Shown here: positions 42,897 through 51,013 of the stretch, in pieces | How the letters are laid out: each line of letters begins with the position of its first letter | How positions within the stretch are numbered: the first letter of the stretch is position 1 | NCBI RefSeq assembly: GCF_024753285.1 | Contig: NZ_JANUGW010000023.1 | Span: 1 to 64,000 of the forward strand | DNA length: 64,000 nucleotides | Reading direction: 5' to 3' | Source of the DNA: Massilia pinisoli | GTDB taxonomy: Bacteria; Pseudomonadota; Gammaproteobacteria; Burkholderiales; Burkholderiaceae_D | Made by a program: the position numbers and the translations under genes | The notes under the pieces: model-generated | Told to the model about the DNA's origin: nothing | Seen by the model: the letters and a program-made list of their open reading frames with translations, nothing else | Databases searched by the model: none

Positions 42897-45040
42897 TTGA
42901 TACCTCGCGGAGTGGCCGGCGCCGCGTCGTCGAGGTCGCGCGGTCCGATGAAGAAGTCGAGTGGCGCTTCACGCAGCCGGCGACCTAGCGCCTGCAGCAG
43001 CCGCAGGCCGTGGTGGAAGCGCACCTTGCGCGCCCGCAGGGCCACCCACAGCGCGAGCCCGAAGCTCACCAGCAGGTTGACCATGCCGATCAGCGCGATG
43101 CCGACAAAAGTGATGGCGACCGTCTCCGCATCGACCCGCTGGCCGAGCCCGACATAGCCGATGGCGAAATTGGCGGACGAAAACGTCACGTGGCGCACGT
43201 CCAGCGGCAGGCCGAGGAGGAAGCCGACGGTGGCCGTCGTGCCCATCAGCACGCCGAACACGAAGTTGCCCATCAGGCCGCCGAGATTGTCCTCAACGTA
43301 GCGGGCGAAGCGGGCGCGCCGCTCCTCGCCGAGCAGGCGGCGCAGCCAGCGCAGCTGTTGCACGCGCTGGCCCATCCGCGTGTACATGGCCTTGTTGTCG
43401 TAATAGCCGGACACGAGCCCGGACACGAACAGCCACACGCCCGCGATCGCCGCGTGCAGCAGCGCGAGCGAATGCCACGGATGGCTGTCCGCGATCAGGT
43501 GCGCCGCTTTCGCCGGGGTCACGAGGTGTGTGCCGAAGATCCAGTACCACGCGAGGGCAAGGGCCCACGCGACGGGGATCACGGTCGCCAGGTTGCCCAA
43601 CACGGCGACGATCTGCGTCCGGAACACTTTGTTGACAAGCGCCGCCATGCTGTCGACGTCGACCTGGCGGCGGCTGCTGCGGCCGCCGCCGCGCTGCGCC
43701 GTCTCGTGCAGGGCGGCGGCGATGCGGGCCGCCGTCATCGCGGGCTGCTTCGTGGCGATGGTGAAGTGCAGCACGTGCACGAGCATGAAGCCGGCCGCGT
43801 AGTTGAGGCTGTAGAACAGTGCTTCGATCAGCGGCGCGCGGTGCTGGTACGAGATCAGGATCTTGATCAGCGCCATGAAGCCGATGACGATGCCTGCGCC
43901 CGCCGACGACGCGAACATGCCGCCCAGGTCGGCGCGCCGCTCGGCGATGTAGTGCTCCCCGGTGCGGCTCGCGTTTTCCGTGACGTTGCGTGCGAGGAGG
44001 TCGACGTTGTCGCGCAGCAGGCCGCGGATCTCGTATTTCGTGTTGTGGGCCTCGGCCAGTTCCTGCGCGAGGTCGACGGCGGCCGCGCGCCGCAGGCTCG
44101 TCGGCGGTTCGGCCGGCGGCGTCGCCTCGTTCGCGAGCGCTTCGACGTCTACCGTGGGCGCCGACGGCAGCTCGCCGCTCGTGTCGACGAGGAACAGCAG
44201 CTTGCGCAGGCGGTCGATGCTTTGCGTGAGCGCGACGAGCAGATACGTCAGCGCGACGCTCGTACCGGAGGCGAGGGCGCCGCGGCGGATCTTCTGCACG
44301 ACCTCTTCGCACTGGTCGAGCATGACGAGCAGGTGGCGCGCGTCTTCCATCGTGTCGGTTTCACCGGCCGTCAGGCGGCCGTAGTCGTCGAGGTATTTGT
44401 TCGCCTCGATGTTTTGCATGAGGAAGGGCGAGTCGACTTCCTCGATTTCGCGGTGCGCGTGGATCAGGCGCGGTTCCAGACCCAGCGCGCACACGCGGCA
44501 CGACAAGGTGCGGATGGCGTCCAGCAGGCCCGCCAGCACGACTTTTCCCGCGCGCGCAGGTTCGTCCGCGTCGACTTCCGCGCCTTCCGGTGGCGCGGCG
44601 TTCGCGACCACGTCGAACAGCTCGAGCCAGTCGGCGTTCGGCACGGCGCGGATCCATTCGTAGTCGTCGTCGCGGCACAGGACGCGGTCGAGCGTGTCCG
44701 ACAGGTACAGTTCGTCGAGTGCTGGAGGCAGGACGCGGTAGGCGATGCGTGTCTTCAGCTCCGTGAAAAAGCCGTCGTTCGACAGGATGCCGACGTCGGA
44801 ATACAGGCTCGTGTGGCGGCGCGTTTCCAGCAGCCGCGTCACGTGGCGGCGCAGCGCCCATGCCTGGCCCGGATGGCCCCTCAAGAGCTGGGTCAACGTG
44901 CGCACCTGGGCGATCGCGTACGCGTGGTCGCGCGCGCGGCGCGGGCGCAGACGGTCGACGAGGTCGACGAGGAGGTCGACGCGGTCGCTGTCGGGATCGA
45001 GGCGTTCGAGAATCGGGAGCATGGAAAACATTCGCGGCAT
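42893..45040 (-). CDS. Gcr-type (so-called site-specific recombinase) membrane protein
   Basis: A protein of about 715 residues matching the family annotated from Neisseria as site-specific recombinase Gcr. The N-terminal two thirds are helical and soluble. The C-terminal third has about six membrane helices (for example GAGIVIGFMALIKILISYQ and GNFVFGVLMGTTATVGFLLGLPL). There are no recombinase catalytic motifs, and the membrane topology argues against DNA recombination. Start uncertain: ATG 45040, ATG 45031 and GTG 45076 all lack a good Shine-Dalgarno. It is first in the minus-strand operon with the phospholipase D-like gene. Confidence 0.82.
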   Translation of the reverse strand: MPRMFSMLPILERLDPDSDRVDLLVDLVDRLRPRRARDHAYAIAQVRTLTQLLRGHPGQAWALRRHVTRLLETRRHTSLYSDVGILSNDGFFTELKTRIAYRVLPPALDELYLSDTLDRVLCRDDDYEWIRAVPNADWLELFDVVANAAPPEGAEVDADEPARAGKVVLAGLLDAIRTLSCRVCALGLEPRLIHAHREIEEVDSPFLMQNIEANKYLDDYGRLTAGETDTMEDARHLLVMLDQCEEVVQKIRRGALASGTSVALTYLLVALTQSIDRLRKLLFLVDTSGELPSAPTVDVEALANEATPPAEPPTSLRRAAAVDLAQELAEAHNTKYEIRGLLRDNVDLLARNVTENASRTGEHYIAERRADLGGMFASSAGAGIVIGFMALIKILISYQHRAPLIEALFYSLNYAAGFMLVHVLHFTIATKQPAMTAARIAAALHETAQRGGGRSSRRQVDVDSMAALVNKVFRTQIVAVLGNLATVIPVAWALALAWYWIFGTHLVTPAKAAHLIADSHPWHSLALLHAAIAGVWLFVSGLVSGYYDNKAMYTRMGQRVQQLRWLRRLLGEERRARFARYVEDNLGGLMGNFVFGVLMGTTATVGFLLGLPLDVRHVTFSSANFAIGYVGLGQRVDAETVAITFVGIALIGMVNLLVSFGLALWVALRARKVRFHHGLRLLQALGRRLREAPLDFFIGPRDLDDAAPATPRGIK

Positions 45041-45145
45041 GGAAATGTCAGTGTACGCGCGGACACCCCCGGTCACTGTACGCTGACGAACCGAGCGGAC
45101 GGGCCTGCGTTACACTTGATGCTTGACGTCATCCGTGGAGAGCAT

Positions 45146-45982
45146 ATGTACCTGACTTACTACAACGGGCAATGGGCCGAAGGAAACACGCCCCTGTTCG
45201 GCGCGATGGACCACAGCGTGTGGCTCGGTTCGTCCGTCTTCGACGGCGCCCGTGCGCTGCGCGGCCACTTGCCGGACCTGCGTCCGCACCTGGAGCGCGT
45301 CGTGACGTCGGCCGAGAAACTGGGCCTGACGTGCCCGTTGAGCGTGGACGAGATGGAAGCGCTCGTGCACGAAGGTGTCGCGCGCTTTCCGGCGGACGCG
45401 GAACTGTATATCCGCCCGCTCGTGTTCGCATCCGAAGGGTTCCTGATCCCCACGGCGGAAGCGGCCGCGTTCGCGTTGACCCTGTTCGACGCGCCGCTGC
45501 CGCCGTTCACCGGCTTTTCGGCTTGCCTGTCGCCGTTGCGCCGCCCGGAGCCGACGATGGCCCCGACGGATGCCAAGGCGTCCGCCCTGTACGCGAACAC
45601 GGCGCGCGCGCTGCGCGAGGCGAAGGCGCGCGGTTTCGACAATGCCGTCCTGCTGGACGCGGCGGGCAACGTGGCGGAGTTCGCGACGTCGAACCTGTTC
45701 CTCGTCACGCACGACGGCGAGGTCGTCACGCCGGCGCTGAACGGCACGTTCCTGGCCGGCATTACGCGCGCCCGCGTGATCGCGTTGCTGGGCGAGGCCG
45801 GCGTCAAGGTGGTCGAGCGCACGGTCAAGCCGGAAGAGCTCGAGACGGCCCGCGAAATCTTCAGCACCGGCAACTACGGCAAGGTCACGCCGTGCACGCG
45901 CTACGAGACGCGCGAGCTGCCCGCGGGGCCGGTCGCGCGGCAGGCCCGCGAGCGCTATCTCGCCTATACCGAGACGACCTGA
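45146..45982 (+). CDS. Class IV PLP aminotransferase (branched-chain aminotransferase-like)
   Basis: A 278-residue fold-type IV aminotransferase. Shown are YNGQWAEGNTPLFGAMDHSVWLGSSVFDGARA, the PLP lysine region TDAKASALYANTARALREAKARGFDNAVLLD, then VAEFATSNLFLV and GTFLAGITRARVI. The FATSN stretch replaces the GSGEN found in most IlvE proteins, so the substrate may differ from leucine/isoleucine/valine. A GGAGAG site lies 4 bases before the ATG. A long open frame continues far upstream but is antisense to Gcr. Confidence 0.87.
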   Translation: MYLTYYNGQWAEGNTPLFGAMDHSVWLGSSVFDGARALRGHLPDLRPHLERVVTSAEKLGLTCPLSVDEMEALVHEGVARFPADAELYIRPLVFASEGFLIPTAEAAAFALTLFDAPLPPFTGFSACLSPLRRPEPTMAPTDAKASALYANTARALREAKARGFDNAVLLDAAGNVAEFATSNLFLVTHDGEVVTPALNGTFLAGITRARVIALLGEAGVKVVERTVKPEELETAREIFSTGNYGKVTPCTRYETRELPAGPVARQARERYLAYTETT

Positions 45983-46000
45983 CGCAAGCCGGGCCCGCCG

Positions 46001-46573
46001 CTATTTCGCGCGGGGGACGGCGAGGGGACGGATGTTGCCGCAGTCGGCCGACAGCCACTTGCCGGTGACGTCCATGTCCATGTCCTGCGGACGGCCTTGC
46101 TCCTCGCTGTGCATCTTCATGTGCGCGTGGTAGTTCTTGTCGCCGTCCGTCGTCATGTCGCCTTCGCCGCTCACGCGCGGCTTCGTGCACGCGAATGCGA
46201 TGTGGCCGCGGCTGGGCGACTGCTGCGTGAACGTCTGCTTGCAGTCGCCTTGCTGGACGGGGAATTCCTTGCGGTCCACCATCTCGCGCGTCATGCACAC
46301 CTTCGTCTGCAGCGCGCCGCCGGCGCCGACGTCCACCTGCACGCCGTGCTGCTGCATCATCTTCTGCATCTGTTCGCGCTGCTCGGGCGGCATGTTCGCC
46401 ATGTGCTGCTGCATGGACGACATCGCCTGCTGCAGTTCCGGGTCGCTCGACGTCATCTTGTTCGACATCGACCACAGGCCGGGCTTCATGGTCTGGGCGC
46501 CGGCGGGCAACGCGGCGCCGAGCGCGACGCACACGCAGGCCGACAGGACGGCGCGCGAAATGGATGGGTTCAT
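46001..46573 (-). CDS. DUF3617 family periplasmic protein
   Basis: A 190-residue protein with a signal peptide (cleavage near PAGA-QTM). It starts after cleavage with KPGLWSMSNKM, the usual beginning of DUF3617 proteins. A Met/Gln-rich helical segment and cysteines near CMTRE, DCKQTF and FACTKP follow. Function unknown. ATG 46573 is preceded by AAAGGAGAC. It is convergent with the aminotransferase gene. Confidence 0.85.
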   Translation of the reverse strand: MNPSISRAVLSACVCVALGAALPAGAQTMKPGLWSMSNKMTSSDPELQQAMSSMQQHMANMPPEQREQMQKMMQQHGVQVDVGAGGALQTKVCMTREMVDRKEFPVQQGDCKQTFTQQSPSRGHIAFACTKPRVSGEGDMTTDGDKNYHAHMKMHSEEQGRPQDMDMDVTGKWLSADCGNIRPLAVPRAK

Positions 46574-46641
46574 CGTGATCGTCTCCTTTTGGATAGTGTC
46601 GCTGCGGGCCGCATGACGGACCAGCACCATGCGTGGGGGTA

Positions 46642-47238
46642 TCACGACGCTTCGCCGTGGCGGCCCAGCACCGTGCGTTCCAGGTGCAGCAGCAACAGGA
46701 CGGTCTTGGCGTCGACGATGTCGCCGGTGGTGATCATCGCCAGCGCGTCGTCGAAGTCCAGTTCCACGACGTCGATGTCCTCGCCTTCCTCGCGCTTGCC
46801 GCCGCCGTCGCCGCATTTCCGGTCGCGCTCGTATTCGGCGACGAACAGGTGCAGGCGTTCCGTCGTCGCCCCGGGGCTGACGTACAGTTGCAGCGCGGGT
46901 TGCACCGCGTCGATCGCATAGCCCGTCTCCTCCCGCGCCTCGGCGAGCGCACGCTCGGCCGGGTCGGCGCCGTCCAGCATGCCGGCTGCCGCCTCGAGCA
47001 GGAAGCCATCATGGCCGCCCAGCCTCGCACCCAGGCGGAACTGACGCGTCAGCACGACCGAGCGGTGCGCGCGGTTGTACAGCAGCACGGCGGCGCCGTC
47101 GGCGTTGTCGTAGATTTCGTGCGACTGAACCTGCAGTTCGCCATCGCGGCGGCGCTGCATGTAGGTGACGTTTTTCAGGGGCAGAAAATGATCCGAGAGG
47201 ATTTCCTCGCGGACGATGCGCACGGTGTCGTCTGACAT
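46642..47238 (-). CDS. nudK: NudK-type Nudix hydrolase (GDP-mannose pyrophosphatase)
   Basis: A 198-residue protein resembling E. coli NudK along its length: a start like EILSDHFLPLKNVTYMQRR, QFRLG, the Nudix box from AAGMLDGADPAERALAEAREETGY, and LYVSPGATTERLHLFVAEY. It should hydrolyse GDP-mannose or related nucleotide sugars. The Nudix box has Asp where the usual first Glu sits, as in other members of this subgroup. It is a single gene. Confidence 0.87.
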   Translation of the reverse strand: MSDDTVRIVREEILSDHFLPLKNVTYMQRRRDGELQVQSHEIYDNADGAAVLLYNRAHRSVVLTRQFRLGARLGGHDGFLLEAAAGMLDGADPAERALAEAREETGYAIDAVQPALQLYVSPGATTERLHLFVAEYERDRKCGDGGGKREEGEDIDVVELDFDDALAMITTGDIVDAKTVLLLLHLERTVLGRHGEAS

Positions 47239-47315
47239 GGCCTCTCCATTATGGTTGACATGGCAAGAGGATACACCGTGCGCGGGGTGGGCGGGCGCGC
47301 GCCGCCCCGGGCTCG

Positions 47316-47987
47316 TCAGCCCTGCTGCGCGGGTTCGCTCACGTAGATCTCGACGCGGCGGTTGCGTGCGCGGCCGGCCGGGTCGTCGTTCGACGCGACC
47401 GGCTCGCGCGCGGCGCGGCCTTCGACCGTGATGCGGGCCGGATTCACGCCGCGTGCCGTCAGGTAGTCGCGCGCGTGCGCGGCGCGGTCCAGCGACAGCG
47501 GCTGGTTGATCTGGTCGCCGCCCGTGTTGTCCGTGTGGCCGATGATCGTGATGTTGGTGGCCGGGTTCTCGTTCAGCGTCTGGGCGAAGCGGTCGAGGAT
47601 CGGGCGGAAATTCGGCTTGATGTCGGAGCGGTTCGTGTCGAACGAGACGTCGCTCGGGATGTCGAGCTTCAGGCGGTTGTCGGACGTCTGCGAGACTTGC
47701 ACGCCGGTGCCGCGCGTGGCCTGTTCCATCGCCTGGCGCTGCTGTTCCATGTGGCGCGACCAGACGTTGCCGGCGACGGCGCCGGCCGCCGCGCCCAGGA
47801 TCGCGCCGCGCGTGGCCCGGCCGGATCCGCCGCCGCCCGTCGAGGCGCCGAGGATCGCGCCGAGGCCGGCGCCGACGCCCGCGCCGGTGGCGGTGCCGCG
47901 CTGCGTCTGGTTCATGTCGGCGCAACCGGAGGCCGCGACGGCGAAGGCGGTGGCGCACAGGGTTGAACGGATCAGGGTGGTTTTCAT
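47316..47987 (-). CDS. OmpA-family lipoprotein (YiaD-like)
   Basis: A 223-residue protein with a lipoprotein signal (AASGC, Cys about 22). It then has a glycine-zipper stretch (GAGVGAGLGAILGAS and GAILGAAAGAVAGN) and a C-terminal OmpA peptidoglycan-binding domain (SDVSFDTNRSDIKP, GHTDNTGGDQIN, NRRVEIYV). It would tether the outer membrane to peptidoglycan. An attenuator-like hairpin with a T-run ends just before its Shine-Dalgarno AAGGAG. A gene for a small membrane protein lies upstream in the same direction. Confidence 0.9.
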   Translation of the reverse strand: MKTTLIRSTLCATAFAVAASGCADMNQTQRGTATGAGVGAGLGAILGASTGGGGSGRATRGAILGAAAGAVAGNVWSRHMEQQRQAMEQATRGTGVQVSQTSDNRLKLDIPSDVSFDTNRSDIKPNFRPILDRFAQTLNENPATNITIIGHTDNTGGDQINQPLSLDRAAHARDYLTARGVNPARITVEGRAAREPVASNDDPAGRARNRRVEIYVSEPAQQG

Positions 47988-48002
47988 GGTGGACTCCTTG
48001 AT

Positions 48003-48057
48003 AAAAAATATCCGTTTCGTAGGCGCACCCACAGCAGGGCACGTCCGCGAAACGGAT
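48003..48057 (-). terminator. Terminator or attenuator before the OmpA-family lipoprotein gene
   Basis: On the minus strand, ATCCGTTTCG and CGAAACGGAT (48048-48057 with 48010-48019) enclose a 28-base loop and are followed at once by a T-run (48003-48008). It ends 4 bases before the Shine-Dalgarno of the gene starting at 47987. It may end the small-membrane-protein transcript or control read-through. Confidence 0.55.
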
Positions 48058-48114
48058 CGGTCAGTCCGCAGCGCGCTGCGGTTCGGCACGGGGCTCCGTG
48101 CCTGCGTGCTTATG

Positions 48115-48261
48115 CTATATGCCTCGGCCACTGATCAGGCGCACCAGGATCATGATGACGGCCACGACCAGCAGAATATGGATGAAACCGCCGACGGTGT
48201 AGGAGGTTACCAGACCGAGCAGCCACAGAATGATGAGAATGACGGCAATAGTGTAAAGCAT
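48115..48261 (-). CDS. Small lmo0937/DUF5670-type membrane protein
   Basis: A 48-residue protein made of two membrane helices: MLYTIAVILIILWLLGLVTS and a second around HILLVVAVIMILVRLI, with GGF between. This matches the short lmo0937-type family seen in many stress loci. There is a weak GAGGAC site upstream. A dyad of the 48-62 kb family is centred about 90 bases before its start. Confidence 0.8.
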   Translation of the reverse strand: MLYTIAVILIILWLLGLVTSYTVGGFIHILLVVAVIMILVRLISGRGI

Positions 48262-48344
48262 GATGATGTCCTCATGGTTGACGGCGATGGGGTGACGGCA
48301 CTGCGGCCGTGTTTCCAGTATCGATCCAACCGGTCAGGCGATCC

Positions 48345-48358
48345 GTACGATGCCGTAC
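48345..48358. promoter_or_regulatory. GTNCG-N4-CGNAC dyad before the small membrane-protein gene
   Basis: GTACG-ATGC-CGTAC, perfect match, centred about 90 bases upstream of the start at 48261. In gene orientation the extended form is ATGTACGGCATCGTACGGA, nearly the same as the copy before 49739. Confidence 0.65.
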
Positions 48359-48359
48359 A

Positions 48360-48590
48360 TTACGTCGCGCTTTTTTGTTCCTTATGCAAGCCCGGGACCC
48401 AGCCCATGAAGCCCATGAGGCCGAGGACGCCGATCAGGCACGTCAGGAGGCCGCCCGTGATGAGGAAGAAGACGTCTTGCGCCGCCATGTCGCCCGGCGT
48501 CGCTTGCGGGACGGGGCCCGTGCTGACGAGGCCGAAGGCCGTCAGCAGAACTCCCCAGAGAATGATGCCGATCCATGCCACGCTGTTCAT
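48360..48590 (-). CDS. Small two-helix membrane protein
   Basis: A 76-residue protein with helices at about 5-23 and 42-65 (AWIGIILWGVLLTAFGLV and FFLITGGLLTCLIGVLGLMG). No family is recognised. It is a single gene with its own copy of the shared dyad about 84 bases upstream. Confidence 0.7.
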   Translation of the reverse strand: MNSVAWIGIILWGVLLTAFGLVSTGPVPQATPGDMAAQDVFFLITGGLLTCLIGVLGLMGFMGWVPGLHKEQKSAT

Positions 48591-48666
48591 GTCGCGTCCT
48601 TTCGCTTGAGTTAACTCTGCCGTATGAAGCTGAGACCGATTCTTATGTGGGCAGGCAAACTGCTCC

Positions 48667-48680
48667 GTGCGCTGCCGCAC
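48667..48680. promoter_or_regulatory. GTNCG-N4-CGNAC dyad before the 76-residue membrane-protein gene
   Basis: GTGCG-CTGC-CGCAC, perfect match, centred about 84 bases upstream of the start at 48590. In gene orientation it extends to ATGTGCGGCAGCGCACGGA. Confidence 0.65.
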
Positions 48681-48810
48681 ATTGCGAAAAAGAAAACTTA
48701 GTGAGCGATCGTACAAGGTGCAAACCCATGCGCGCGGCATGGCGCCGATGCCGGATGCATGACGGCGGCGTGGGGCAGCACCCGTTATCAACATAGCACG
48801 CCGCCGCGCG

Positions 48811-48836
48811 AAAAAAAACCGGGGCAGCAGCCCCGG
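48811..48836 (-). terminator. Rho-independent terminator
   Basis: CCGGGGC-AGCA-GCCCCGG (48819-48836) followed on the minus strand by eight T residues (48811-48818). It terminates the glycine-zipper gene that ends at 48885. Confidence 0.9.
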
Positions 48837-48884
48837 TGTTGTTGCCCGGCGCCGCGGCCCCGGTGTTGTTGCGTTTATACGTCT

Positions 48885-49739
48885 TCAGGCGGAGCGCAGC
48901 GTGCCCTTGACGATGCGGACGCGGTCGCCCGTGCGCCACGGCGGCGCGCTGTGCTGGTGGAACGTGCGCAGCGTGCCGTCATCCAGGCGGACGCGGATCT
49001 CGTAGCTCGTATCGGCCTTCATATTGCCTTCGACCTGGTTGCCCATGACGGCACCGCCGACGGCACCGGCCACCGTGGCCAGTTGCCGGCCATGGCCGCT
49101 GCCTACCTGGTTGCCGAGCAGGCCGCCGAGGAGGGCGCCGCCCGCCGCGCCCACGCCGCTGCCCTGGGCGCGCGTCTTGATCGCGCGGATCGATTCGATG
49201 TTGCCGCAGTTGCCGCACCAGTTGCTGTTCGTATCAGCCTCGGCCACGCGGGTCGACTTGTGCGCGGCGCGCGGTGCCGGTGCCGGTTCGGCCGGCGCAT
49301 AACGCGGCGCAGGTGCGGCCACGGGGGCGGCGGGGTAGTCGGTGCCGGACGACGTCGCGCCCTGGCTGCCGCCGTAACCGTACGCGGTGTTCGGTGCCGC
49401 GTAGGCCTGGGCGCCGGCCGGGGCTGGATACGTGGATTGCGCCGGCGCGGTGGCCGGATAGCCGGGCTGCGGTTGCGCCGCGAACGGCGCGGCGGGCGTG
49501 GCGCCGGGCGGCAGCGCGGAGGGCGCCGTGTAGCCCGGCTGGCCCGGTTGCTGCAGGCCGGCCGACAGGGCGGCGCGGTCGGTGTCGCTCAGGTGGCTGC
49601 GGTTGCCGCCCGTCGACGACGGCAGCCAGCCCATGATCGCGGCCGTGCCGAGGGCGCAGAACAGGATGACGGCGATCGCGGCGGCGATCAGCAGCGGATG
49701 TTGCCTGGCCCGGGCGGGCGTGTGGGGATGCGTGTCCAT
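48885..49739 (-). CDS. Glycine-zipper (2TM) envelope protein with Pro/Ala-rich linker
   Basis: A 284-residue protein. One N-terminal membrane helix (about 17-37) is followed by a long Pro/Ala/Tyr-rich linker to about 155. Next comes a CGNCG pair with IESIRAIKTRAQGSG, then a glycine zipper (GVGAAGGALLGGLLGNQVGSG and VAGAVGGAVMGNQVEG). It ends in a small beta domain (YEIRVRLDDGTLRTF, GDRVRIVKG). The C-terminal unit is the same as in the lipoprotein at 57025. Such proteins sit in the envelope; function unknown. It is divergent from the Crp/Fnr gene. Confidence 0.82.
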   Translation of the reverse strand: MDTHPHTPARARQHPLLIAAAIAVILFCALGTAAIMGWLPSSTGGNRSHLSDTDRAALSAGLQQPGQPGYTAPSALPPGATPAAPFAAQPQPGYPATAPAQSTYPAPAGAQAYAAPNTAYGYGGSQGATSSGTDYPAAPVAAPAPRYAPAEPAPAPRAAHKSTRVAEADTNSNWCGNCGNIESIRAIKTRAQGSGVGAAGGALLGGLLGNQVGSGHGRQLATVAGAVGGAVMGNQVEGNMKADTSYEIRVRLDDGTLRTFHQHSAPPWRTGDRVRIVKGTLRSA

Positions 49740-49800
49740 GGCTTTCCTTTCGGGTGGGTCCGGTACGTTTCCATTGTCCCTGGCAACAACACACCGTTCC

Positions 49801-49814
49801 GTGCGTCACCGTAC
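49801..49814. promoter_or_regulatory. GTNCG-N4-CGNAC dyad between the glycine-zipper and Crp/Fnr genes
   Basis: GTGCG-TCAC-CGTAC, perfect match. It is centred about 68 bases from the glycine-zipper start (49739) and about 133 bases from the Crp/Fnr start, so it could serve both. Confidence 0.65.
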
Positions 49815-49940
49815 ATACTTGCCCTGGCACGGCCGGTACGCTGACTAAAAGTTGTTTGCAAATGTTTCCGGCCGGTGTAATTACGTGTTTTCGAACCTCA
49901 GCCACCGTGTGCACCGATGAAGTCCAACCGCGAGGGTCCG

Positions 49941-50672
49941 ATGAACTCAGCCGCTCCACCTCTGGTCGCCGAGCACAATGCCAACCTGCTGCTGGCCGCG
50001 CTGCCGCCGCAGGAACTGGCCCGGATGCTGCCGGCCCTCGACCAGGTGAAGGTGGAGGTGGGCGCCACCCTGTGCGAGCCGGGAGACACGATCCGCCACG
50101 TCTATTTTCCGCACGATTGCCTGATCTCGCTGATGGCCGTGGCGGAAGGCCGCATGACGCTCGAAGTGGGCCTCGTCGGACGCGAAGGCATGCTGGGCGC
50201 CACCGTCGCCCTGGGCCACGACACGACGCAGGTGCGCGCCGTCGTGCAGCGCGCGGGCAGCGCGAGCCGCATCGAGGCCGAGCACCTGCGCACCGAATTC
50301 GCCCGCAACCCCGTCCTGCAGCGCGTGCTGTACCGCTACACGGACGTGCTGCTCGCGCAGGCCATCCAGATCGCCGTCTGCAGCCGCTACCACGTGCTGG
50401 AAGCGCGGCTCGCGCGGTCGCTGCTCGTCACGCGCGACCGGCTGCAATCCGATAAATTCCACCTCACGCACGAATTCCTCGCGCACGCGCTGGGCGTGCG
50501 CCGCGTGGGCGTCACGAAGGCCGCCAGCGCGTTGCAGCAGCAGGGCCTGATCAACTACAGCCGGGGCAATATCGAGATCCTCGACCCGGCACGCCTCGCG
50601 GCGGCCGCGTGCACGTGCTACGAGATCGTGCGCGAGGCCGGGGCGGGTGTCGGTGCGCCGATTCTCGTCTGA
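49941..50672 (+). CDS. Crp/Fnr-family transcriptional regulator
   Basis: A 243-residue protein. The N-terminal cyclic-nucleotide-binding-type barrel (about 15-130) has VEVGATLCEPGDTIRHVYFPHDCLIS but not the cAMP-contacting motif of CRP. A dimer helix follows. The C-terminal winged helix has LTHEFLAHALGVRRVGVTKAASALQQQGLI. Aligned with CRP, the recognition-helix Glu that reads TGTGA is replaced by Val and Arg185 by Lys, so it should bind a different site. GAGG precedes ATG 49941. It lies in the middle of the genes that carry the GTNCG-N4-CGNAC dyad. Confidence 0.87.
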   Translation: MNSAAPPLVAEHNANLLLAALPPQELARMLPALDQVKVEVGATLCEPGDTIRHVYFPHDCLISLMAVAEGRMTLEVGLVGREGMLGATVALGHDTTQVRAVVQRAGSASRIEAEHLRTEFARNPVLQRVLYRYTDVLLAQAIQIAVCSRYHVLEARLARSLLVTRDRLQSDKFHLTHEFLAHALGVRRVGVTKAASALQQQGLINYSRGNIEILDPARLAAAACTCYEIVREAGAGVGAPILV

Positions 50673-50685
50673 CCTTCTGCGCCAG

Positions 50686-50719
50686 TCCAAAAACAACGCC
50701 CCGGCATGCGGGGCGTTGT
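50686..50719. terminator. Bidirectional terminator
   Basis: ACAACGCCCC (50693-50702) and GGGGCGTTGT (50710-50719) form a strong stem. On the minus strand it is followed by a T-run, serving the gene at 50743. It also lies 20 bases after the Crp/Fnr gene. Confidence 0.85.
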
Positions 50720-50742
50720 CGTTACTGCGGTACGAACTTCGC

Positions 50743-50964
50743 TTAGTGCGTCGTCTTGACCTGGTTGCCGATCACGCCGCCCACGGCTGCGCCACCGATG
50801 GTGCCGGCTGCGCTGCCGCCCGTCAGCGCGCCGCCGACGACGGCACCTGCGCCCGCGCCGATCGCGGTGTTGCGGTCCTGCTTCGACATGCCGGCGCAGC
50901 CGGTCAGGCCCATGGCTGCAGTTGCCAGCGATGCGGTCACGATGATGGTCTTGATGGTTTTCAT
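50743..50964 (-). CDS. Small glycine-zipper lipoprotein (OsmB-like)
   Basis: A 73-residue lipoprotein with lipobox LTGC (Cys23), then SKQDRNTAIGAGAGAVVGGA and AAVGGVIGNQV, a glycine-zipper pair. It resembles OsmB-type stress lipoproteins. It follows the BON gene by 49 bases with no promoter visible between, so they are probably co-transcribed. Confidence 0.82.
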   Translation of the reverse strand: MKTIKTIIVTASLATAAMGLTGCAGMSKQDRNTAIGAGAGAVVGGALTGGSAAGTIGGAAVGGVIGNQVKTTH

Positions 50965-51013
50965 GATGATCTCCTTAAGGTGGGTTGCTTACGCTTCTAC
51001 ACGGTGCCAAAAC

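Larger units (their letters stand above)
48591..48884. other. Intergenic region with dyad and terminator
   Basis: 294 bases. They contain the operator-like dyad (48667-48680) for the gene on the left and the terminator (48811-48836) of the gene on the right. A short repeat, CCCCGGTGTTGTTGC, also occurs twice between about 48831 and 48871. No gene is supportable. Confidence 0.5.

Noticed and set aside
42893..45040. Site-specific recombinase as evidence for a mobile element
   Set aside because: The family name is historical. The protein has membrane helices and none of the tyrosine or serine recombinase motifs.
43010..45145. A very long plus-strand open frame continuing upstream of the aminotransferase
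   Set aside because: It is antisense to the Gcr-type gene, rich in Arg, His and Gln with no family pattern. Only the part from 45146 has a ribosome site and aminotransferase motifs.
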